Of a stretch of DNA of 64,000 bases, positions 43,880 through 54,956 are shown piece by piece. The translations under genes and the position numbers were made by a program. The stretch comes from Cheiracanthium punctorium (taxonomy: Eukaryota > Arthropoda > Arachnida > Araneae > Cheiracanthiidae), in NCBI GenBank assembly GCA_038373885.1, contig JAWZYV010011610.1, positions 744,001-808,000 of the forward strand, given 5' to 3'. The first letter of the stretch is position 1. Every line of letters starts with the position of its first letter. The notes under the pieces are model-generated. The model was not told the origin of the DNA. It worked only from the letters and a program-made list of their open reading frames with translations, and searched no databases.

Positions 43880-45070
43880 TTTTGAAAAAGTATAATGAAT
43901 GTGAAAGTATAAGAAGTTTGACTTTTCCCCAATCTTTTTATTTGAACTTAGGTATAATAAAATAGTTTGTTGAATTGTAACTTAAGTCATGTTGTTTGCT
44001 ACGCAGATTTGTTGATTGAATGCTTCAAAAATTCTAGATCGTATTTTATTCTTTTCTTATGAACACAAAGCATGCACAGCCGACTTAGTCTTTCATTACT
44101 AAGTCAACTTAGTCTTTCATTACTTAGTCTTACATTAGTATTCATTTAGTCACTGTAGATCTATCTATTCCGGATGCTTCCTAATAATACTAAAATTGAA
44201 TTGTCATTCCTTATATTTCTCCACATCGCGTTCTATTCTAGGTGGTAGCATGAGCGATGAAGGTTGAAAGGGCTTCTATAGGGGCTCGTAGCTAGAGGCT
44301 GGCAGGCGGGGAGTGTCCGGGTCGCTGAACGAGAAGGGGCGCCAAAAAAGAAATTACAAATTAGACCAGTGAATGCAATGATTTTTTAAGTTTACTTTTG
44401 CTTGGTTTTGTAACCGTAACTCTTGTAGCCATCAGCAGTAATGTTATCCTGGCTAAAGAGTGGAACAGAAGACCAAAATGAAACCATTACAGACAAGACA
44501 GTGAGGTAAACAGTGAGACAAAACCAAGCAGCCAAGTATATGAAGTTCACTTAAAATCTGAAGAAAATGCTGAAAATGAAGACTTTTTTGTAATAATGAC
44601 TTGAAGACTTTCATAAAAAATATGACCATTGTGCTTATTATTTCATTATGACGATCGATTTTTCATAACGTTCTCATCATGGTCACTCAATTGGGCATGG
44701 GGGGAGGGGGCGCTGAATACATGTTTACCCCAGGTGACAAATCTCGTGGCTATGCACCTGGATAGCTAAAATATTATCAAAAAATGAAGATATGTTCGAT
44801 TATGGTTCATTGTATTTGAGGAAATGTTTTTCTTTCATTGGATGAAAAACAGTCTCTAAAAGATTACAAAGTCCAAATAAGATGTGAAAATAGACCTTTT
44901 GAAGAAACTTCCAGCATTTTCAAATGGATTATTGGATATATTAACTTGTCTTCCAGTCAATCGTGTTTGTTGTATTTCGATATCTAGTCCTTTACTAATC
45001 TTTCGCGCTTTTCGGAGAAAGCAAAAATATTCACTGAATCATCGTTTCAACGAGATTGCAGCAGTTGTGT
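43880..45070. other. Gene-free interval
   Basis: Short direct repeats of 'acttagtctttcatta' at about 44088-44135. G-rich patches near 44300 and 44700. No gene. Confidence 0.45.
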
Positions 45071-45074
45071 TAAT

Positions 45075-45570
45075 TTGATTATGTAGGGAGAGCGTGCTGT
45101 GGGAGCCGGCTTTGAACCTTAACATTCGCGTGGCAGATTGTGGCATTTTCCAGCCGAGCCAATAGGTACCCATTTTGGCCAAATGCTAGTTTTCGTTGTT
45201 AATCGCCTTAGTTTGGCGATCTCCTGCTGCCACACTACTACCCCCCTTAAAGAGTTAGTTGGAGGCTGACGAACCATGTCCCAAGCGTTATAGGATGTTG
45301 CCACTCGTTATGGACTTTGTGAAGTCGCTTCCGACTTTGAAAGAGCTGAGAGAGAGATGGATGAGGTCGGTGCTGACGCCATCTGTCGCTAAAGTCGAGA
45401 AGGAGAACACATGTTCGTTGTCCGGATCATCAATGTAGGGAGAGGATGCGGCGGGAGCCGGGTTTGAACCCGAAAATCCGTGTGGCAGACTGTGGCGTTT
45501 TCCAGCCGAGGCAAAAGGTACCCATTTGACTGGCCTTCAATTGGGTGTTTTGTGCGCGGAGGCGATTTCG
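45075..45570 (-). mobile_element. Two tRNA-like SINE pieces in tandem
   Basis: Two segments about 360 bp apart (from 45085 and from 45436) share 'gtagggagag', 'gggagccgg', 'tttgaacc', 'gtggcaga.tgtggc.ttttccagccgag' and 'aggtacccattt'. On the minus strand 'gggttcaaacccggctccc' resembles a tRNA 3' half with box B. Confidence 0.6.
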
Positions 45571-45574
45571 TGCC

Positions 45575-46460
45575 GCCACAATTACAATATATTTCATTTC
45601 TTTAATGTTCATAGTTACTTCAAGCAATCACTGCTGTCAGTTTCTTGGCAAGTAATTAGCAATTATCATTAACAAGTGCGTTACGATGCGATGCAAATCG
45701 AACTTGCAGCAGCAGTAAAGAACAAATGAGCTTTGTAAGTATATAGCTTCAATAGTCAAAAAGTTATAAGAAAATATTCTCATACTCCTACATTTTACTG
45801 ACAAATGTGAATTACAGGTCCTACTGGACCTTGTTCAAATTATTAATGACAAGATTCAACATATAATTGTCATAATGAAAGAACAAAACCGCAATATATT
45901 TGTCTGTAATCGATATTTGTACAAAACGGCAGAACAGCTGTCCTACATTAAATTAATAAATCGTATCAAATCAAAGTGTAAATATTGAAAAATAGAAGGA
46001 AGCGTTTAATTTTGTAGCAATGCACAGCCTAGGAATTCTTCACATGCTTTTGACTGCTTAATTGCTTCTCCAATATGCAAATATACCGAACACCAATGAA
46101 TAATTGCTCTCTTCCGCGAATATCTGAAGTCTCATCAACCATCGCTCAAACAAGCGTATAGGTAAAGTACAAAAGAACACATAAAACAAATAATAAAAAA
46201 TAAAAGGAGAACGAATTCCATCAAATATGCCAATCCTTTAACAACGCTTTAAGCCATGAAAACGACACTAAGTCCATCCTTTTACTCTTAATATACATTT
46301 CGCCTGCTTATTTTATCCATTATATTCATACCTTTCACCATCCAACAACTTTAAGCCTTTTTAACCAACAGGTAAAATGTTACGCAAGTAAAGAAATTAA
46401 GTGTAATACCGGAGTAAAGATCTACAAAGAAATAAAGTAAGAGAGATTTCTTTCTTCTCG
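45575..46460. other. Gene-free AT-rich interval
   Basis: Nothing recognisable. Confidence 0.5.
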
Positions 46461-46464
46461 GGCG

Positions 46465-46498
46465 ATGCCGCAGCGGACCGTGGGGAACGAAATGCAAG
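46465..46498 (+). CDS. Speculative first coding exon
   Basis: ATG at 46465 opens the frame MPQRTVGNEMQ and reaches an AAG|GTAAATG splice donor after 34 bases, leaving one base of the next codon. That phase fits the candidate exon at 48236-48412, which needs exactly one base. The local sequence is GC-richer than its surroundings. A phase match arises by chance one time in three and no promoter was identified, so this is only a hypothesis. The same AG in 'gccgcag' could instead be an acceptor for a 25-base micro-exon. Confidence 0.15.
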
Positions 46499-46504
46499 GT
46501 AAAT

Positions 46505-46980
46505 GTCAAATGGGTCTCCATTTCAAATAGCAGGTTTTTTTTTTTTTTTTCATCTTATCTGCATTTTATGATCTCTGCAAGTTGCTTTCTTTCTTTCTGT
46601 TTTTTCCCTTTCGTTGTTAATGAAACGAATCTTGTTCGCGAATTCTTTCGGCAGCAATTCACTCTCTCGGATTTTGTTTCCACAGAAGAGTTACTGCATT
46701 TAGATGCTTAACGGGAATTAAATAAACCTTATGCTATGAGCTTAGCATAGTTTTGCTTAATGGCGATGTTTAACTTGGTTTTCATTTTTATTAAAAGCTT
46801 TTATTTAGTAAGCTTCACAGTTCTGAATCTCGGTGCCACACTTTTTCAAATCTTGTGATCAACTTTTTACGCACTTCCCATAAATAGCTTTTCTTAAATT
46901 TCAAACAAATAATGTTTTCTTTGTAATGGGTCATTCTGAAAGAAAGAAAGAAATTCCTGATTTTGAACTTTTCTTCACGC
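46505..46980. other. AT-rich interval
   Basis: A T run lies at about 46536-46550. No gene. If the exon pair 46465/48236 is real this is intron. Confidence 0.4.
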
Positions 46981-46986
46981 CTTTAA

Positions 46987-47402
46987 CCCTTTAAAGCGCA
47001 GTGTTCAAGCTCTGGGAACACCAAACTCTGACGTTTTGACTGTTGCCAGTCACGAAGAATAGATCTGATTACTATAAAAATAGTGGCGGGTGACATAGCT
47101 CCCCAGAGAATCCTTTACTTTTTAGCACGTCATTTCCCGTAAAAAATTTGTCACGATTATTTTTAACAGCACTGACATCTGCTGAAAAATGGAAGAATGC
47201 GAGAACAGCTGGATAGATTGTCCAATGCTGAAAAAAGGGCAGCCGTTGCCATCGCTCGACTTAACTACCAGCAAGATGGCGGTCGATCGAAACGTTCATC
47301 GCGTGCCACAGATCTAGAGGCCCTTTTTTGACGCAGCTGGCTGCAGCTGCGTCAAACGGCTGCCCTTTTCTCAGCATTGGGAAAGGGTTGCGCCTCAAAG
47401 GG
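46987..47402 (+). mobile_element. piggyBac-type MITE, family P, longest copy
   Basis: TTAA at 46983-46986 and 47403-47406. The left end CCCTTTAAAGCGC and inverted right end CCCTTTGAGGCGCAACC match the family. It contains the central palindrome region around 'cagctggctgcagctgcg' (about 47334-47351). 416 bp, non-coding. Confidence 0.88.
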
Positions 47403-47445
47403 TTAATCTTAGTGCGACACTGAATATGTTATTTTGTTTTCACTC

Positions 47446-47650
47446 GCTGGGCAGTTGGTGTAATGGCTAACGAACCATTCTATCACACTTTTGTTCCGAG
47501 TTCGATTTCCAGCTGAGATGTTAGCTCATCCGCTTCATAGGGGCTAACGTAGGCTGCATGCTGGGTACCCCCATAATAAAATTGCCAGAACTTTGAACCT
47601 ATGTATTGGCAAATGGCTGACGGGCTAGTGCCCACCCTAGAAAAAAAATG
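47446..47650 (+). mobile_element. tRNA-derived SINE with poly-A
   Basis: 'gttggtgtaatggctaac' (box A) and 'ccgagttcgatttcc' (box B), then a body with 'cttcataggggctaacg' and 'cccataataaaattgcc', then A8. It is the same family as 52769-52988. Confidence 0.82.
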
Positions 47651-47814
47651 ATAAAATACTAAAAAGTATTTTCACTCCGAAAAGAACGTTCATTTATTAT
47701 TTTTCAACAAGGCCATTTCGGCATTATTTTTCAAGACATTTCAGCATTATTTTTGAACGAGGATTTATTATTTAATAATTTTTGCTAATAGTTTATTTAC
47801 TAAAAGATAAAGCC

Positions 47815-48110
47815 CCCTGTGAAGGCAATTACAACGGGCACTAGAAAACACATTTGGCAAAAGCATGCCTACATTCAATATACATTTTATCTTTATAAAC
47901 CCAAAATTAATAACTTCATAATAAATTTTTATTATATACCGAAATCAGAATTGCATACTTTTCTGAAAACGTGGAGAATCTCTCTCCAAGAGTGTGAGTG
48001 CGAAAACTTTCCGCATTCAAAAAATGCCGTTTTGCTGGAAACAGACCCGCTTTATCAATGCTTCATGCAGAGAAAATTATTTTATCTGTGAAAAATTTTT
48101 AAATGAGTAA
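47815..48110 (+). mobile_element. Family X repeat
   Basis: 'aaggcaattacaacgggcactagaaaac' order and following words ('aataacttcata', 'tatataccgaaatc') are the reverse complement of 12080-12420. Boundaries are approximate. Confidence 0.6.
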
Positions 48111-48235
48111 TCTCGAAAATCTTCCAATTTTCCCTTCAAAGTCCGTGAGATGAATAGGATATCACTATCACGTGCGATACTTAATTTTGTCACTCAATAC
48201 GCTAATTTTTTTTATTCTCGGATATCTTTTTACAG

Positions 48236-48412
48236 CACTTCAATTACCATCCCGAATACGATGTCGTGGAAACATCACGCGGTCAACAAGCAATTTTATA
48301 ATAAAGCATGTCAAGGAGAGGGAAACTCTTTTTCGGGATGCGATACGAAACATCTGGTCGCTACTATTAGAGACGAGAACACGCGAAGATGAATCATGTG
48401 CATACATCCTGG
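48236..48412 (+). CDS. Candidate internal exon of an unidentified host gene
   Basis: A T-rich tract and 'tttttacag' precede 48236, and 'CTGG|GTACGT' follows 48412, both good splice signals. The 177-base interval is open in one frame and starts and ends in phase 1, so it could be spliced in or skipped without a frameshift. The product runs from LQLPSRIRCRGNITRS through IIKHVKERETLFRDAIRNIW to EDESCAYIL. It looks like an amphipathic, helical soluble protein segment, not low-complexity repeat. It is single copy in the window and outside any transposon. I do not recognise the protein family. Antisense frames over the same DNA are ignored. Confidence 0.4.
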
Positions 48413-48730
48413 GTACGTACGAGAAGAAAAACAGCTTGCAAAAGAAAAATCATCGCCCGCTTTCGATAACTCGATAATGACCACTTTCACCAGCAAGCTG
48501 CACGAGCCCGCGACGCACCAATTATCGTCCTCATGAAATTCATCGGAGTCATTAACAGGATTCGATGACGTCCACATAAATCGACGCCTTAATTGTTGGT
48601 AAGTGCAAGAAGGTACAGAAACCCCGTGCATTTGTTTTTTCCAAGTCACATATGCAATGACAAGAAATGCACCGCTCACTAAGTAATGGAGAAAACGGCG
48701 AATCTAAGCAGGTTTTTGAATTATCCAAAG

Positions 48731-49325
48731 CAGTGGTACCCAACTGGTGGTCCACGAACAAGATGTAAGTGGTCCGCGAAGCGAGTGAATGTTTAAAAAT
48801 AATTGTGTTTTAACAATTTCATGAGGTAAAAGGGCAAAAAGCGTAATTGTTTACGGTCGCTTTTAGAAATTTTTTTAAAAAGTTTCAAAATCCTTGCAAA
48901 ATAGTTAAAGTACGGGCAGGCACAATATTAAATACAATCCGATAAAATATATTAGCATTTCAGCCAAGCTCTGTTCGGCTATGAGTGTCATAATATATGT
49001 TATAAGTGTCATAATATAATTAAGTGGCATAAGTGCATATATGCCAATAGGGTTGATTCTATTATCAGCATCATGGAGTGTGTGGAGAAATAGCATTCTC
49101 TGCGCTGTTTTGAATTTTTCTTTTTATCATTACATTTTGTGCAAAAAGTTTTGTATGTTTTATACCCCCCCCCCCGGGAAGAATTCTTTTAAGTGGTCCG
49201 TGAGTAAATTGGGAGAGTAAAAGTGGTCCGTGCAAAAAGTTTTGCATTATTTATACTCTCCTTCCCTTCCCCCCAAAAGAATTATTTTAAGTGGTCCGCT
49301 GGTTAAGTGGAATTGGGAAACACTG
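48731..49325. mobile_element. hAT non-autonomous element, family G-like
   Basis: The ends CAGTGGTACCCAACTGG and, inverted, CAGTGTTTCCCAATTCC are imperfect repeats. Flanking 8-mers atccaaag and atctaaag match at 7 of 8. The interior repeats 'gtgcaaaaagttttg' through 'tttaagtggtccg' twice (about 49139-49203 and 49230-49302). 595 bp, non-coding. Confidence 0.85.
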
Positions 49326-49329
49326 ATCT

Positions 49330-49725
49330 AAAGCGAAAAATTAAATACGAAAGGCTTGTAGTTTTTGATAAAAATCTATTGAGCATATCAACTATCGACG
49401 CGACGCACACAGGCGGATTTTTTAAAATTGTTTGGACAAAACCTATAGGTGGATTAAAAATTTAAAAAGCTAAAGAAATCAGAAAAAACATGATGAAAAC
49501 ATCAATAATAACTGTTTTCAGTCATGTGTTAAATCATCCTCAACACCCCAAAAAATTTTTACTTTGCCGACAAGATTTTCAAATTTTTTATCTGTATATT
49601 TTGAGTTACAGTCTCTATAATGTTTAGTTAATTGCCGACGACATATGACGATATTCTCAGAAGAGGAACTTAAAAAATATTTTTTTTTAATTTAAAAAAT
49701 ATTTTCGTTATCTTTTATTCTTGTT
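49330..49725. other. Gene-free interval
   Basis: Nothing recognisable. Confidence 0.5.
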
Positions 49726-50131
49726 AGACCCTTTTTTGACGACAGATGGCTGTGCGCGCACAGCCAGCTGTCGTCAAAAAAAGGGTCTCTAGATCTGTGG
49801 CACGCGATAAACGTTTCGATCGTCCGCCATCTTGCTGGCAGTTAAATCGAGCGATGGCAACGGCTGCCCTTTTTCAGCATTGGGCAATCTCTCCAGCTGT
49901 TCTCGCATTCTTCCATTTTTCAGCAGATGCCAGTGCTGTTAAAAGTAATCCTGACAATTTGACAAATAATCGACCATTTTCACGGGAAATGATGTGCTAA
50001 AAAGTAAAGGGGATTCTCATGTCACTGGGTCACCCTCAAGTATTTTTAAAGAAATCAAATTTATTCTTTGCTACCGACAACAATCAAAACGTCAGAGTTC
50101 TGTGTCCTCAGGGCGAGGACACCGCGCGGTT
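49726..50131 (-). mobile_element. piggyBac-type MITE, family P, truncated at its palindrome
   Basis: The minus-strand start is beside TTAA (50132-50135) with CGCGCGGTGTCC, as in the 15544 copy. The far side stops exactly at the outer edge of a 63-bp near-perfect palindrome (49726-49788) built from AGACCCTTTTTTGACGACAG and its inverse around GGCTGTGCGCGCACAGCC. Confidence 0.8.
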
Positions 50132-50139
50132 TTAAGCAG

Positions 50140-50955
50140 GATTTCCCAAACCTGCTCGTGAAAATGTTCTAATAATAGTTTTTTTTTTCCTTTCTTCATT
50201 TTGAAAAGAATGAATAATTTATGACATTCATATACACATGCCACAAAATATCATAATTAAAAACCAATCGCGACCAATTCTGACAGGTGGTCCTGCCATG
50301 GCGTGGCGGACTGCGTGCAGCCCAATCCGAATATCAGTGCGACAGCCGTGTTTCCGTCTGCGGTGCCACTTTGGATAGAAATAGGGAATATGGGCGAAAT
50401 CTACACGATGATGCTACATTCATTTTAGTGGATTATTTTATATCTCGAAGATAAGAGAAAAACAAGGACTTTAAGGTCAAGCACAGTAGAAAATTTTTGG
50501 ACGTTTCTGGCAACATTCTGCTCCGTGTGGTAGATGTGGCTGCAGCACGGCACACGAGAATGTAAACGAACGTAAAACCTCTCTGTATCTCCTAACCACA
50601 GAGGTACAGAACAACCTTGGCAGTAGGTCCATGAATGTCATTCATGGTGGGTAAACACAATCGCGCCTAGTTGTCTAGGACATGCGAGGCAACTAATGAC
50701 CCAACAACAACAATTACAGTCGCATTGTTGTGATCCCCCTTCTATGTCTAGGCCATAAGAGAACGGCTCCAGAAGGGCAGGCGGTTTTTATGAGAGATCA
50801 GAGGAATTTGTGCGTGCATACAGGGACGTTTCTCTCAAGTCTCATGCCACGTATTCCGCACGCAGACATCAGCACAAGGAAGTGTTGTGCCACTTTCCAC
50901 TTGTCCTGTATACCCACTATAAGAATCCTTCCCTGATAAGCTAATTTGGCGCACT
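50140..50955. other. Gene-free interval
   Basis: It is somewhat GC-richer than average at 50280-50940, but the frames there have no domain or splice context. Confidence 0.45.
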
Positions 50956-50961
50956 GGTTAA

Positions 50962-51120
50962 CCCTTTGAGGCGCAACCCTTTCCCAATGCTGAAAAAAGG
51001 GCAGCCGTTGCCATCGCTCGACTTAACACCAGCAAGATGGCGGACGATCGAAACGTTCATCGCGTACACAGATCTAGAGACCCTTTTTTCAGGATTGGGA
51101 AAGGGTTGCGCCTCAAAGGG
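50962..51120. mobile_element. piggyBac-type MITE, family P, short symmetric form
   Basis: TTAA at 50958-50961 and 51121-51124 bounds 159 bp. Both ends read CCCTTTGAGGCGCAACCCTT inwards, followed by TCCCAATGCTG (left) and TCCCAATCCTG (inverted right). It is therefore built from two copies of the same family end. It looks recent. Confidence 0.92.
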
Positions 51121-51129
51121 TTAAACGCT

Positions 51130-52070
51130 TAATTTTCAAGCAAGGAAATATTCTGCGCTTATCTGGATGTTGTCAGATTTCTGCAGTGTGTTTCTATCTT
51201 AAACTCTTGGCCCAGGTTATGTTTCAGAAACAAGAGATCCCTCCTGTTCTGTTTTTTTATATATAAAGTCAAAGTCAAACATTGGTGCAGATGCATATGC
51301 CTCGGCCAGGTGGTCAGCCTGACGCGAAGCCCCCAGTGTTTGACCCCAAGCAAGCTTGATCCTCATTTTATCTGCCCACTCAAGGGATGAAAGGCTGAGT
51401 CGACCTTGTTCGAACACCGGACCGGTTTTTTGTTTCATATATAGAAATAAGAATCTCTTGCTAATTGAAGAGTGCGATTTCAGCAGCTTAAGCTTAACGA
51501 ATCCATAAATCTAAACAGAAGGTAAGAATTCGAATATATAAAAAGGGATCGAGACAACGGAATCTTAAGTACTTTCCAGGTAGAAGAGGGGGTGTTAAGA
51601 AAGAGGGCGCCCGTTTCGTAATCAGAGCAAACACGCTAAACATGTTCCATTTTAAAGTACTTACATTTTATCTCTGTTGACATATTTCACACTGTATCAA
51701 GGTGTGTTAATATTTGGCAGTAGAATTATCTTTCGAGTCGCCCATCGGCTCTATCTTTCCTAGTTCTGGGAAAGATGTGTGTAGTTTCCTAACGAAAATG
51801 TACTTCTTTTTAACACCTTCCAAGAGCAAAGACCGATTTAGAAAAAATTTTCGCTATAGTCACAGTTCGGTATCCCCCCCCCCCAAAAAAAAACACTTAT
51901 TGCGGCGTGAAATTACCAAAATTGACACACACATACACAAAAAAGAAAAAAAAAAATCATGAATCCCTGTCAAACTACCATTTTACCAAGAATTACCTAT
52001 TTGAAGAGTAGAGGCCTAGAACATAATCAAATAACAAAAAGCAATACAACATAATATTTCATGCATATTA
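51130..52070. other. Gene-free interval
   Basis: A C run followed by an A run lies at about 51875-51893. Nothing recognisable as a gene. Confidence 0.45.
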
Positions 52071-52074
52071 GCAG

Positions 52075-52238
52075 ACCAGGTGGTGTGGGGGCTACGGTTT
52101 TATTCCCGGTTAGAGGGTTTAACTCGTGGGTCCCATGGTAAGGGGTGCAGGGGTACCCACTGTGTGCCTTCATAATAAAATGACCAATACTTTGGGTGGT
52201 AGTAGTAGCAGTGCCCGCCCTTGAAATAAATAAATAAA
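52075..52238 (+). mobile_element. SINE fragment with (AAAT) tail
   Basis: It shares 'ccaggtggtgtgg..gctac', 'ttcataataaaatgacc' and 'agtgcccgccc' with the SINE at 52769 and ends in 'gaaataaataaataaat'. The tRNA-like head is damaged. Confidence 0.65.
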
Positions 52239-52768
52239 TTTTCGGTGGGGTGACCCTAGGCCCAGGCCTACTGGAAAATCAATGCCTGTCCAAGAAGTTT
52301 CGAAAAAATGTTTGTGATTTCTGTTAGTCTGTCTCTTGTTTTCCTGTCGTCGATCCGTTCTCTAACTGTCGTAAATGGGCATCGATTGTTGTGAAATCGA
52401 GTTATCATTGCTAAGTACCCTATTGAAAAGGACGTGGTCTATAACATGAATATTGGGTAGTGATTAAAATACATGTGTTTTACAGACTTTACGGCTGTTA
52501 TTCGAATAAAACAAAACCAACTTCATGATGCTTGAGCACAAACCAAAATAAAACAAATGCGTCAGGAACTGGAAAAAAATCAGATTGTTTCTTCACAAGC
52601 TGCTTTAAGTGCTGTTACAAACAGAAAATCTGTGTATTTTGAGAAACTTTTCGAAAAAATTCTGAGAATACAAAACAGCAGAGGAAAATTTTTTCGAAGA
52701 GTGACACATTTTGCAAAGCATTCGACTAAAATATTTTTTTTTTCTGAAAGTTTTACAACTGATGCAGG

Positions 52769-52988
52769 GCCGCCCCGGTGGTGTAGTGGCTAGAGAACCA
52801 TTCTATCACGCCGTGGGTCCGTGTTCGAATCCCGGCTTGGGCATGGATGTTAACTTGTCCGTCCCTTCATAGGGGGTAGTGCTGTCCGCCCACTGGGTGC
52901 TCCCATAATAAAATGGACAGTAACTAGGGCCGTTGATGGCAAAGGCTTGTGGCCAGTGCCTGCCCATTAGAAAAAAAAAAAAAAAAAA
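52769..52988 (+). mobile_element. tRNA-derived SINE with 12-bp target duplication
   Basis: The tRNA-like head has 'ggtggtgtagtggctaga' (box A) and 'gtgttcgaatcccgg' (box B); the body has 'cccataataaaatgg'; a run of about 20 A ends it. The direct repeat 'aactgatgcagg' is at 52757-52768 and 52989-53000, the mark of LINE-mediated insertion. It is the cleanest SINE in the window. Confidence 0.95.
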
Positions 52989-53026
52989 AACTGATGCAGG
53001 TCTACCGAACAGCGAATAGTACAGCT

Positions 53027-53184
53027 CAGTGGCGGATTATTGCAAGTTTGTAGGGGGTGCGGTTAGTTAGAAGATTGACATATATATCCATTTTATGGAA
53101 GTAAAATAGGATCTTTTACATTAATTTCTTTTTTCTTGGGGGGGGCGGTCGCCTCCCCCCTATATAATAATTAATCCGCCCTTG
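53027..53184. mobile_element. hAT MITE, family D (CAGTGGCGGATTA)
   Basis: The ends CAGTGGCGGATTA and, inverted, CAAGGGCGGATTA match at 11 of 13. Flanking 8-mers gtacagct and atacagct match at 7 of 8. G/C tracts occur near the right end. Confidence 0.87.
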
Positions 53185-53264
53185 ATACAGCTTGTGAAAA
53201 GAGTCCAAGTAGAGCTAGTGCAAGTATCAGCGTGGACAACTCCGACTGCAAGTTCTCTGGATTG

Positions 53265-54400
53265 CATGTTAAAATATGTTTTAATAAAATAATGTAATAA
53301 TTTCTAAGTCGGGGCCTAATTGGTTTGAACGGTAATCATGCCCAGAGGCCATCTTTATATTTGCTATACAGTGCTTGTGATTTGTTTTCGCTGAAATTCA
53401 CTCCTATAAATTACAACTTTCTTGTGCATTTCGATTTCGAGTAAAATGTTTACAATGAACTGACTGATCACGCATGTAGGGAGGATGGAGGTTTACACGA
53501 AAATGGCGCATCAATTAATGGTGCAATTACCCTCCTTAATCGCACATTAAGTGCTGCACTAATTGCACATAGTGTTCAAAGAGGGAAAGCAATTGGTAGG
53601 AGAAGGGTGGTTCCGCAAGCTTTTTCCTCTTTTTATGTTTGATCGACAGCGAATTCCGCACGATTGAAAGAACGTAGACACCTAATTACACAATGGAACA
53701 ACAGCGTTCATTCTAATTTTGTGAATGCTCTTGGAAATAATTATTTTCAGCTTCTCTCTCTCTTTAGTGGGTAAATTATTTATGCAATAAATAAAATAAA
53801 AATTGTGAGTTATTTTATTTAGTAATTCATTTTATGATCACGCTTTCAAATTAATTTTTATATAATTGCATTTCGAATAGCTATTTTGAGGCTTATTAAC
53901 CCTTTAATATTCGTGAAACTATTGTATTATTTATTTTATTTATTATGCTTTCAGATTAATTATTATTTTATTGCATTTCGGATGGATGTTTTGACACTTA
54001 TATTAACCATTAAATATTCAGGAAATAAATGTATTCAACCTTTCCTTTTGGTTTTAGGGCTGCTTATCTTTTCCAAGAAATGAAGCAAATTTAGAACAGT
54101 TTTTAAAAAATAAATAATTTACAAGCTGTACTATGCACTTTTAAAATTGGTACACCTGCAAAAATATATTTTCTTTCTTTTTATTTTATTTTATTTTTAT
54201 TTTTTTAAGTTAAGAATTCCTAAACATGCACTATTTTGCAACTATTTTGCAATACTTTCCGAAATGGTTGATGTCTCGGTTTATGTCCCCGGTAATGTGA
54301 TTTTTGTGCTTAAGAATTTTTTAGAAAAGCAGATTTTACTCTATGTTGTTTCGGCTTTCAGTATTTGAATTTTATTAAATGCGACCATTCTTCAATGAAT
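53265..54400. other. AT-rich interval with a diverged tandem duplication
   Basis: About 53830-53920 and 53940-54026 share 'gctttcaRattaatt', 'attgcatttcg' and 'cttat..taacc.ttaatattc', a period of about 110 bp. No gene is seen. Confidence 0.5.
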
Positions 54401-54407
54401 AATTTAA

Positions 54408-54805
54408 CGGTGTTATTCGAAAAAATCATGTGATTTTGGTACATAATTACAAATAAACTAATTATGCCAGGCACTTCAAAATTTTGAAGCTGTCTCTTTA
54501 CAAGCTGTATTACAAACTGCGAAGACAAGCCGATCTGTATCGGTTTCAAAACTTTTAGAAAAAATTCTTAAAAATCGGAAATTTTCGCAAAGCGCTTCAC
54601 TCTTCGAAATATCTTGTAGCTCAGATCCATGTTTAAGAATATTTTCTGAAAATTTCACAAAAGCCACAGCGTTTTCGCTTATCGCAGTGTGTAAAGCAGC
54701 TTATGAAGAACCATCTGGAATTTTTTGGAGACCATGGTGCTATTAGTTTATTTCAATTTGTGTACCAAGACTAAAAACAGAGTTCTTTTTTTTCGAAGAA
54801 CAGCC
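54408..54805 (+). mobile_element. Palindromic TTAA MITE (family T), copy 2
   Basis: TTAA at 54404-54407 and 54806-54809 bounds 398 bp. I compared it by eye with copy 1 (25951-26348) and saw no difference. Imperfect 18-bp terminal repeats, and the two halves fold on each other. Confidence 0.92.
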
Positions 54806-54809
54806 TTAA

Positions 54810-54952
54810 GAAGAAAATGTTTTTTACCTTAAGGATTTCCCCCGTTATTTTGTCACAAAACTATCATATTTTGTTCTTTAAACGGCTTAACTTAGATTAG
54901 AGACCTGCAGGGGCCAGCTCGAAGCGGCAGCAACCCGGGTACATGTACAGGA
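54810..54952. other. Spacer between inverted MITE copies
   Basis: 143 bases of unique, locally GC-richer sequence (about 54900-54945). No feature recognised. Confidence 0.6.
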
Positions 54953-54956
54953 TTAA

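Larger units (their letters stand above)
52493..53260. mobile_element. Old relative of the palindromic TTAA MITE (family T), with two nested insertions
   Basis: It starts GGCTGTTATTCGAA after TTAC (a mutated TTAA). The segment 52585-52760 aligns with a family T arm ('ttcacaagctgctttaa', 'gagaaacttttcgaaaaaattct', 'ttcgaagagtga'), and 53186-53200 continues it ('tacagcttgtgaaaagag'). A SINE (52769-52988) and a hAT MITE (53027-53184) interrupt it. The right end was not located with confidence. Confidence 0.6.

Noticed and set aside
48311..48679. 122-codon minus-strand frame
   Set aside because: It lies antisense to the better candidate exon at 48236-48412 and lacks splice context.
52835..52850. 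Box B-like GTTCGAATCCC as a tRNA gene
   Set aside because: The poly-A tail, 12-bp duplication and related copies show it is a SINE head. The same holds at 19620, 37490 and 45470.
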